Below are positions 1 through 5,064 of a stretch of 5,064 bases of DNA, in pieces. The notes below the pieces were generated by a model. The model searched no databases. It saw only the letters and a list, made by a program, of their open reading frames with translations, and was not told the DNA's origin. Position numbers and translations under genes: made by a program. Positions within the stretch are counted from its first letter, which is position 1. The number at the start of each line of letters is the position of its first letter. Source of the DNA: an uncultured Comamonadaceae bacterium (GTDB taxonomy: Bacteria > Pseudomonadota > Gammaproteobacteria > Burkholderiales > Burkholderiaceae); assembly GCA_946482595.1 (NCBI GenBank), contig CAMLSD010000193.1, positions 1-5,064 of the forward strand. The letters are read 5' to 3'.

Positions 1-160
1 GGATCATCGCGATCGGCTGGAACAGCTCGGCCTCGGTGTAGGCCAGGTTGCCCAGCCCGGGGCCAGGGCGAGGCCCTGCCGGACGGTCCGCTGAGCCGGC
101 CGAGACATGGGCCAGCAGGACCAGCACGCTCGACAAGGCCAGCGCAGCCCGACGGGCCAT
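1..160 (-). CDS. N-terminus of an unidentified secreted protein (partial)
   Basis: The first 53 codons of a gene that runs off the left edge. Residues 1-22 make a clear Sec signal peptide: MARR, then a hydrophobic run including LSSVLVLLAHVSA, ending near AGSA before DRPAG. A proline/glycine-rich linker (about 25-36) precedes the start of the mature domain, GNLAYTEAELFQPIAMI. Codons are strongly GC-ending, supporting a real gene. I do not recognise the family from this fragment. The ATG at 160 is preferred because it begins the signal peptide; in-frame ATGs at 211 and 463 would add cysteine-rich residues before it. GAGA just upstream is a poor ribosome site. Its position beside two exported glycosidases suggests a related role in glycan use, which is inference. 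Confidence 0.75.
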   Translation of the reverse strand, partial: MARRAALALSSVLVLLAHVSAGSADRPAGPRPGPGLGNLAYTEAELFQPIAMI

Positions 161-235
161 CGATCTCGTTTTCTGCGCCAGCGGCAGGCCGGTGCGGTGC
201 AGGCAGTTCATCGGGCAATCGGAATGGAGACAGGT

Positions 236-254
236 GCCGCGCGAAGCGCGCGGC
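236..254. repeat. Strong 8-bp GC inverted repeat (hairpin)
   Basis: GCCGCGCG at 236-243 and CGCGCGGC at 247-254 are perfect inverted repeats separated by three bases (AAG on plus, CTT on minus). The RNA hairpin would be very stable. No T tract follows on either strand, so it is not a classic intrinsic terminator. It sits 15 bases downstream, on the minus strand, of the terminator candidate's stem-loop and tail, and about 75 bases before the downstream ATG. It could protect a 3' end, form a leader structure or be an operator-like site. Confidence 0.65.
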
Positions 255-268
255 GAGCATGGTTTGGC

Positions 269-293
269 AATAAATCCGGGCACGTCTACCCGG
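269..293 (-). terminator. Candidate intrinsic terminator after the beta-galactosidase gene
   Basis: On the minus strand CCGGGTA and TGCCCGG pair as a 7-bp stem (one G-U pair) around the tetraloop GACG, followed directly by ATTTATT. A GC-rich stem followed by a T-rich tail fits a weak Rho-independent terminator. It lies about 170 bases after the beta-galactosidase stop and about 110 before the next start, the expected place for a transcript end. The T tract is short and broken by two A residues, so efficiency is uncertain. Confidence 0.42.
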
Positions 294-438
294 GTGAACG
301 CGGGCATGGCCTTCAGGAAGGTCGGCTCGGTGGCTTCAAGGCTGAGACCGCGCACTGCGCGCGCGCAATGTGGCGGAGCCAGGCGCTGCCACCGCTTGCA
401 CCACAGCGCACACCATTCCGAGTGCGCCCCATCGGGCG

Positions 439-460
439 AGCACCTGAGCAGCACCTGAGC
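439..460. repeat. Perfect 11-bp tandem direct repeat
   Basis: The plus strand has two adjacent identical copies of AGCACCTGAGC (439-449 and 450-460). They end two bases from the TGA of the beta-galactosidase gene. A short duplication by replication slippage is the simplest explanation. No function is evident, and a role as a tandem protein-binding site is only a possibility. Confidence 0.8.
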
Positions 461-462
461 CA

Positions 463-2523
463 TCACGGCGCCTGCAGCAGCTCGGCACCCATGGGGGCCA
501 GCTTCATCGTGCCGGTCCAGGTCTGGCCGCTGAGCAGGCCTTTCATGGTGCCTTTGATCGCCACCTCCGTGGCCTCACCCGTGGTGTTGACGTAATAGGC
601 ACGCCCCTGCACCTCGCGCGCGATCACCCCCTCGGGCGTGGCCGGGCCCGGCTTGATGCCCAGGCTGGGGTACAGGTGGCGCAGCAGCGCGCCCATCACC
701 TCGGGCTGGGCGACGGTGCCCACGTAGTACGCACGGCCCTTGCCGAAGCGGTTGACGGTGACGGCGGGCACCTTGTCCTCGGTGTTGGTGAAGCGCGCCA
801 GCACCTCGGCGGTGGAAGGCTCCAGCACCTCGATGAAGCCGTTGTCGCCCTTGGCCACCACGCCCGCGATGGCGGTCTCCACCTTGCCGGCGTTGTAGAA
901 CTCGGCAGTGCGCAAGCCGAACACGTCGGTCAGGCCGCCGGGCAGCGGCGTGCTGTGCCATTGGTTGTTGTCGTTCACCTTGGCCGACTGGGCGGTCATG
1001 ATGACGGTGCCGCCTTCTTCCACGTACTTGCGCAGCTTGGCCGTGCTGGCCGAGTCCAGCAGGTACATGCCCGGCAGCACCACCAGCTTGTAGCGGTTCA
1101 GGTCCTCGTAACTGAGCTTGATGACGGCCGCATCGACGTTGTCGCGGAACAGCGGTGCATACACCCCATGGGCCTGCTTGTGGTAGCCCGGGTTGATGTA
1201 GGGCAGCACGCTGTTGGACATCCCCTTCGGCGGGTAATTCGCCATGTTGTTGTCAAAGGAGTAGGCGATGGCCACCTTCGGTTCGTGCATGCGCGGGAAA
1301 CCCAGCTTCTCGAGCTGCGCAAACTCCCTGGCGATGGTGGCGAACTCGTCCACCTTCCACGAGGCGCGATCATCGTGGTCGATCAGGCCGAACAGCGCCT
1401 GCTCTTCACCGCCGTGGTGGCTGTGCCAGGTCCACGGCATCACTGCCGCCGCACCCAGGGCCAGGCCCACGTGGGCCCACATGCGCGAGCGTCCCTTGGT
1501 GCCGTAGTAGCCGGTGCCGCCAGCAGTGAATTCCACAAACCAGATCGGCGCCTTCAGGCCGCCGCGCATCATGGTGGCGTGGAAAGAAGCCGTCATGGCG
1601 TCGCCCGGATAGAAGCCCAGCCCACCGTAGCTCACGTAGTCGCGGTAGCTGCCCAGCATGTCGAAGCCCTTGCGCCAAGCCTCGTCCCACAGGTTGGAGA
1701 TGGAGGGCTTGTCGGGCGTGTGCTTGCGGCGCAGGCTGTCCAGGTCGCGCAGCACATCGATGTTGGCGTCAGACCAGAAGCGCCGCATGTCCAGGTAGCG
1801 CTCATAAGGCGTGGGGCCATCCATGTAGGGCAGGCGCACTTCGTCCCAGGTGTTGATGCGGCGCGACCACCGCTGGGTGGCCCAGGCCTTGTTCAACGCC
1901 TCGATGCTGCCGTACTTCTTCTGCAGCCAGCCGATGAAGCGCTTGCGATCGGCCTCTGAGTACGAGACCATGCCGTTGCCGATCTCGTTGTTGTAGCCGA
2001 TGGCAAACAGGGCCGGATGCTTGGCATAGCGCGACAGCATCTTGTCGGCCAGGCGGTGCAGCAGGCGGCGGTAGTCCGGGTCGGCCACGTTGTCCATGTA
2101 GCGCTCGGCCGGGTCCAGCCTGGTCCCGGCCTGGTTGACGATGGACACACCGGGGTACTTGTGGTGCATCCACACCGGGGCCGGCTGGCCAGGTATGTCC
2201 AGCAGCACCTTCAAGCCGGCCGCGTGCATGCGGTCCATGATCCAGTCGGTCAGGCGAAAGTCGAACTTGCCCTCCTGGGGTTCGAACGAATCCCAGGACA
2301 GGTCGCCGAAGCGCACGACCTTCATGCCGGCGGCATTCATGCGCGCGATGTCGTGCACGATTTGCTCGCGCGTGCGGTCATAGGGTTGGTAATTGGTGCC
2401 GACGAAGAGCTGGCCGGCGCCGGGCCAGTCGGGGCGGTTGTCGGCGATCTCGGCGTGCGCCGTCACAGGACCGAGCGCGGCCAGGGCCAGGCCGCAAGCG
2501 ATGAGGGTGGTTCTCAATGTCAT
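463..2523 (-). CDS. Secreted beta-galactosidase, GH42
   Basis: This 686-residue enzyme is predicted to release terminal beta-D-galactose (some family members also act on alpha-L-arabinopyranosides). Residues 1-24 form a signal peptide ending AHA before EIADN, so it acts outside the cytoplasm. The GH42 (beta/alpha)8 domain covers about 35-410: RFGDLSWDSFEPQEG (71-85), a YNNE acid/base motif with Glu180, and FVEFTAGG with candidate nucleophile Glu331. PWTWHSHHGGEEQ (363-375) matches the family's substrate-site tryptophan region. A trimerisation-type domain follows (about 415-620), then a small C-terminal beta domain (about 622-686). Length is normal for GH42. The ATG at 2523 is chosen because it begins exactly at the signal peptide; the longer open frame lacks protein-like composition. 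The Shine-Dalgarno is weak (GAAG just upstream). The mature protein has no cysteine, so it lacks the cysteine zinc cluster of some GH42 enzymes. It lies 163 bases after the fucosidase gene, probably co-transcribed. Confidence 0.92.
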   Translation of the reverse strand: MTLRTTLIACGLALAALGPVTAHAEIADNRPDWPGAGQLFVGTNYQPYDRTREQIVHDIARMNAAGMKVVRFGDLSWDSFEPQEGKFDFRLTDWIMDRMHAAGLKVLLDIPGQPAPVWMHHKYPGVSIVNQAGTRLDPAERYMDNVADPDYRRLLHRLADKMLSRYAKHPALFAIGYNNEIGNGMVSYSEADRKRFIGWLQKKYGSIEALNKAWATQRWSRRINTWDEVRLPYMDGPTPYERYLDMRRFWSDANIDVLRDLDSLRRKHTPDKPSISNLWDEAWRKGFDMLGSYRDYVSYGGLGFYPGDAMTASFHATMMRGGLKAPIWFVEFTAGGTGYYGTKGRSRMWAHVGLALGAAAVMPWTWHSHHGGEEQALFGLIDHDDRASWKVDEFATIAREFAQLEKLGFPRMHEPKVAIAYSFDNNMANYPPKGMSNSVLPYINPGYHKQAHGVYAPLFRDNVDAAVIKLSYEDLNRYKLVVLPGMYLLDSASTAKLRKYVEEGGTVIMTAQSAKVNDNNQWHSTPLPGGLTDVFGLRTAEFYNAGKVETAIAGVVAKGDNGFIEVLEPSTAEVLARFTNTEDKVPAVTVNRFGKGRAYYVGTVAQPEVMGALLRHLYPSLGIKPGPATPEGVIAREVQGRAYYVNTTGEATEVAIKGTMKGLLSGQTWTGTMKLAPMGAELLQAP

Positions 2524-2686
2524 GGTCTTCGGGGATCGTTCGGCGGCCCGGGGGTCCGCACAGTCGTCAGTGGCGGGCCACCAGCCCAATCGCAGGGCGC
2601 GCGGTGAAATGCAGCGAGCACCTGCAGCCCATGGCATGCCGAGCAGGATGCGGTGCAGATGGGCCATGTCGCAGGCTCCGCTGCGA
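2524..2686 (-). other. Intergenic spacer between the fucosidase and beta-galactosidase genes
   Basis: This 163-base spacer separates the fucosidase stop (2687-2689) from the beta-galactosidase ATG (2521-2523). The beta-galactosidase reading frame stays open across it and on into the fucosidase gene to about 2847, but the implied 108 extra residues contain seven cysteines and no domain, so I treat it as non-coding. I see no convincing -35/-10 pair. The only structures are small: a 5-bp inverted repeat with a 6-base loop at 2671-2686 and short palindromes such as GGCATGCC at 2633-2640. Without a terminator, read-through from the fucosidase gene is the simplest interpretation, though a promoter of unfamiliar type cannot be excluded. 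Confidence 0.6.
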
Positions 2687-5002
2687 TCAATCGGCTGGTG
2701 CGGGAATGACCGACAGCTCCGCCGCGCTCGCCCAGCCGCTGTTCCAGACCGATTGCAGGGCAGTGAAGCGGAAGTAGCGCGCCTTCGTTGGCGTGAAGCG
2801 CACCTGCTGCAGGTCTGGGTTGTTGTGGACGTTGTGGAACCGGCCACGCTCGACCGCCGTGACCCAGTTCGCGCCGTCCTCGCTGGCCTCGAAACTGAAG
2901 TGCTCCACGGTGCCGTTGACCACGCCGTCCTGCCGCGGCAGGTAGACCATGCCCGCGATGCGGTGCACCTGGCCCATGTCCACCGTGATGCTGTGCGGCA
3001 TCTTCAGGTCAGCGCCCCAGCGGCTGTGCCAGTAGGTGCTGGAATCACCGTCGATGGCCAGGGCCGCGCCGTTGCGCCCTTGCACCGTTTCCTCGCTGTC
3101 CACGGCCAACACCTTCCAGCCGTGCGGCGACAGGCCGGCGAAGTTGCGGGTGCCGATCACGCCCAGCCGGCCGTCGGGCATCACGCGGGCGGCCTTGACG
3201 AGGCCACTTCCTTGAAGCGTTATCGGCCCGGCATAGGCCGGCGAATGGGGGGTGGGTGCCGTGCCGTCGGTGGTGTAGACGATGGTGCCGCCGGCCGGGT
3301 GGCTGATGCGCACGCTGCCGCTCGGCTCGCGGTCGGCAATGGCCGGCGGCAGCAGATCGACCGACTGTTTGTACAGCGCCACTTCCGCGATGGTGGGCTG
3401 CAGGCGCGCACCGGTGATGCGAAGGCGCACGCTGTCCGTGCTGACCGGCGCGGCCAGGCGGATGAGCCGGCGGTAGCCCACCGTCGTCCTGGCCTCGTTG
3501 GCGAGGGTCTGCGCCGCCACCCAGGCCTGGCCGTTCCAGGTGTCGATGGCGAAGGACTCGATGCGCTGGCCGCGGTGGTCCACCGCCTCCTGCAGCGAGA
3601 CGACGTCGAAGGTCGTGCGCCGGAGCAGCGAGAGCACCAGGGTGCCGTCGGTGCGGCCGGGCGCGGCCTCCCACCAGCTGTCCAGGCTGCCATCGAGCGC
3701 CGCGGCAGCCCGGCGCTTAGGCGCCGCATGGTCGGCGCTCACCCGGGCGCCTGCCGCGAGATTGCGCTTGAAGGTCTCGCTCACGATCTCGGCCATCTGG
3801 CCCAGCGCCTGCATCTGGTCGTCGGGCACCAGTCCGCGGTTGTCGGGCGACAGGTTGAGGATGAGGTTGCCGTTGCGGCCGGTGGAGGCGTAGAAGATGT
3901 CGACCAGCTGCGTCACCGGGCGCGGCCGCTTGTCCCGGGCCCAGAACCAGGCGCCGTTGGCGAGCAGGGTGACGTTGGTCTCGGCCGGGTACCACCACAG
4001 GTGCGAGCCGGGCTTGAGCTGCGCCCGGCCGCCCAGGTCGCCGCCCTGCCAGTCTGGCCAGTCGAACTTCTCGGGCGCCTTGGGCAGCGGGATCACGCTC
4101 CATTCGGTGGTGCGGCCATAGCCGCTTTCCGAGCCCACCCACCGCACGTCCGGGCCCTTGCCCATGATCACCGCGTTCGGCTGCAGGCTGCGGATCAGGT
4201 GGTACCAGGCGGCGTAGTCGTAGGTCTCGGACACGCTGGGATCGGGGTTCGCGCCGTCGAACCACACCTCGTGCACCGGGCCGTACTCGGTGAGCAGTTC
4301 GTAGAGCTGGTTCAGGAAATAGCGGTTGTAGTCGTTGACCTCGTAGCTCAAGGACTTGAAGCCCGGTGTCGGCGCGCGGCCCTTCGACGGGTCGCTCTTG
4401 AAGTGAGCGGGGTCGGTGGGGATGGTGGACCTCCGCTTCGGGCTGCCATTGCCGTAGTAGCCCGCAGGGTTCTTCGGGTTGGTCTTGAGCTGATAGAGGT
4501 CCGCGGGCGAGAGGTAGATGCCCAGCTTGACGCCGCCGGCACGTGCGGCATCGGCCACCTCGCGCACGAGGTCGCCCTGGCCGCCGCGCCAGGGGCTGGC
4601 GGCCGCGGAGTGGCCGGAGTACCGCGTCGGCCACATCGAGAAGCCGTCGTGGTGCTTGGCCACCAGCACGAGCAACTTGCCATCGAGCTGCTTTACCGCA
4701 CGCAACCATTGCCTGGCGTCCAGTGCGGTGGGGTTGAAGATGGCGGGATCCTCCTTGCCGCTGCCCCACTCCACCTCGTTGAAGGTGTTGACGCCGAAAT
4801 GCAGGAAAAAGGTGCGCTCGAGCCGCATCCATGCGCTCTGGTTGGGCCGCGGCAGCACCTTGGCGGCCTTCTCGACGATGACGGCCTCGGAGTCGCCCGA
4901 CTCGATGATGTGCTCGTGGGCGTACGGAATCGGCGTGGCGGCACGCGCGGAAGCGGCAATCACCAGGCCCACGGCCAGTGCGATGGATGCGGTTCTTCTC
5001 AC
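2687..5002 (-). CDS. Secreted alpha-L-fucosidase, GH29 (subfamily B-like), with F5/8C-type C-terminal modules
   Basis: This 771-residue protein should hydrolyse terminal alpha-L-fucose, probably alpha-1,3/1,4-linked, from glycans outside the cytoplasm. Residues 1-21 form a Sec signal peptide (MRR, hydrophobic core, ARA before ATPIP). The GH29 catalytic domain spans about 55-415, with HFGVNTF (68-74), KHHDGF (116-121), VWFDGANP (246-253) and RWVGSES (287-293). By family comparison the nucleophile is Asp249 and the likely acid/base is Glu292; their 43-residue spacing suits subfamily B. An F5/8C-like beta-sandwich (about 415-545), a chitobiase C-terminal-like segment (about 560-620, with YTTDGTAPT) and a second F5/8C/CBM32-like domain (about 625-766) follow. 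The GTG start is chosen because it retains the signal peptide; the next Met is residue 59, inside the catalytic region. AAGTGAG just upstream is a weak ribosome site. There are no cysteines. Family assignment is firm; exact linkage specificity is inferred. Confidence 0.95.
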   Translation of the reverse strand: MRRTASIALAVGLVIAASARAATPIPYAHEHIIESGDSEAVIVEKAAKVLPRPNQSAWMRLERTFFLHFGVNTFNEVEWGSGKEDPAIFNPTALDARQWLRAVKQLDGKLLVLVAKHHDGFSMWPTRYSGHSAAASPWRGGQGDLVREVADAARAGGVKLGIYLSPADLYQLKTNPKNPAGYYGNGSPKRRSTIPTDPAHFKSDPSKGRAPTPGFKSLSYEVNDYNRYFLNQLYELLTEYGPVHEVWFDGANPDPSVSETYDYAAWYHLIRSLQPNAVIMGKGPDVRWVGSESGYGRTTEWSVIPLPKAPEKFDWPDWQGGDLGGRAQLKPGSHLWWYPAETNVTLLANGAWFWARDKRPRPVTQLVDIFYASTGRNGNLILNLSPDNRGLVPDDQMQALGQMAEIVSETFKRNLAAGARVSADHAAPKRRAAAALDGSLDSWWEAAPGRTDGTLVLSLLRRTTFDVVSLQEAVDHRGQRIESFAIDTWNGQAWVAAQTLANEARTTVGYRRLIRLAAPVSTDSVRLRITGARLQPTIAEVALYKQSVDLLPPAIADREPSGSVRISHPAGGTIVYTTDGTAPTPHSPAYAGPITLQGSGLVKAARVMPDGRLGVIGTRNFAGLSPHGWKVLAVDSEETVQGRNGAALAIDGDSSTYWHSRWGADLKMPHSITVDMGQVHRIAGMVYLPRQDGVVNGTVEHFSFEASEDGANWVTAVERGRFHNVHNNPDLQQVRFTPTKARYFRFTALQSVWNSGWASAAELSVIPAPAD

Positions 5003-5009
5003 GATTGAC

Positions 5010-5064
5010 TCACTTCACGAACCGCGCCAGCAGCCGGATGTAGGCCGACTGGTAGCCGTTGGAG
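5010..5064 (-). CDS. C-terminal end of an unidentified upstream protein (partial)
   Basis: Read on the minus strand from base 5063, this frame encodes SNGYQSAYIRLLARFVK and ends at a TGA at 5010-5012. All 17 sense codons have G or C in the third position, as expected for a real gene in this high-GC genome; one other frame is also open here but shows no such bias. The gene begins outside the window and only its tail is visible, so the product cannot be identified. Its stop lies 7 bases before the GTG start of the fucosidase gene, which implies one transcript and possibly translational coupling. Another enzyme or accessory protein of the same glycan pathway is plausible from context only. Confidence 0.72.
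   Translation of the reverse strand, partial: SNGYQSAYIRLLARFVK

Larger units (their letters stand above)
161..462 (-). other. 302-base spacer downstream of the beta-galactosidase gene
   Basis: The stretch lies between the beta-galactosidase stop and the next signal-peptide start. It holds an 11-bp perfect tandem repeat, a candidate intrinsic terminator and a strong GC hairpin, each listed separately. It also has a 12-bp alternating palindrome, TGCGCGCGCGCA, at 356-367. On the minus strand an ATG at 461-463 overlaps the preceding TGA by one base and opens 101 codons that run in frame, without a stop, into the ATG at 158-160. That frame would encode eight cysteines, and its third-position GC (about three-quarters) is lower than that of its neighbours, so I read it as untranslated or uncertain. 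No convincing promoter was seen. Confidence 0.6.

Noticed and set aside
356..367. TGCGCGCGCGCA as a Z-DNA or protein-binding site
   Set aside because: A short alternating GC run is easily produced by chance at this base composition, and nothing around it supports a function.
48..595. Two plus-strand open frames (48-458 and 107-595) across the left spacer
   Set aside because: Both are Arg/Ala/Gly/His-rich, overlap the secreted-protein start or the beta-galactosidase end on the other strand, and show no domain, signal peptide or ribosome site.
676..1959. Plus-strand open frame of 427 codons opposite the beta-galactosidase gene
   Set aside because: Same antisense effect: low-complexity His/Val/Gly/Ala-rich translation and no recognisable motif.
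2494..2523. Lipobox-like LIAC at residues 7-10 of the beta-galactosidase
   Set aside because: The cysteine comes too early, before rather than after the hydrophobic core. The sequence continues through a normal hydrophobic run to an AHA cleavage site, so an ordinary signal peptide fits better.
2671..2686. Inverted repeat CGCAG/CTGCG just after the fucosidase stop as a terminator
   Set aside because: Only 5 bp of stem with a 6-base loop and no T tract on the minus strand.
2524..2847. N-terminal extension of the beta-galactosidase by 108 residues
   Set aside because: The extension overlaps the fucosidase gene, has seven cysteines while the mature enzyme has none, and would bury the signal peptide that begins at the ATG at 2523.
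2393..5008. Plus-strand open frame of 871 codons opposite the fucosidase gene
   Set aside because: It is antisense to a clearly identified enzyme. Its product is rich in Arg, Ala, Gly, Val and His with no domain, as expected when a high-GC gene with GC-ending codons is read on the other strand.

Overview
The window is a high-GC (roughly two-thirds G+C by eye) bacterial segment. All recognisable genes lie on the minus strand, so biological order runs from high to low coordinates. It reads as part of a secreted glycan-degradation cluster. The base composition, the Sec-type signal peptides and the enzyme types would suit a Gram-negative polysaccharide degrader such as a Burkholderiales or Xanthomonadales member. 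No phylogenetic marker is present, so this placement is an inference.

Layout in transcription order: (1) 5010-5064, the last 17 codons of an unidentified upstream gene. (2) 2687-5002, a GTG-started, exported alpha-L-fucosidase of family GH29, most like the alpha-1,3/4 subfamily B, with a carbohydrate-binding-like C-terminal half. It starts 7 bases after the upstream stop, so the two are very likely co-transcribed. (3) 2524-2686, a 163-base spacer without a clear promoter or terminator. (4) 463-2523, an exported GH42 beta-galactosidase. (5) 161-462, a 302-base spacer with an 11-bp tandem repeat, a candidate intrinsic terminator and a second strong hairpin. (6) 1-160, the start of another signal-peptide-bearing protein whose product I cannot name.

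The likely joint role is sequential trimming of a fucosylated, galactose-containing glycan outside the cytoplasm: the fucosidase removes fucose and the beta-galactosidase then removes the exposed galactose. Plant arabinogalactan or xyloglucan side chains, or Lewis-type glycans, would fit; the window does not say which. No transporter, TonB-dependent receptor, regulator, sulfatase, RNA gene, CRISPR array or mobile element is visible. I found no clearly new biological system. The points most worth a second look are the modular fucosidase, the exported and cysteine-free GH42 enzyme, and the unidentified secreted protein with its uninterrupted upstream reading frame.
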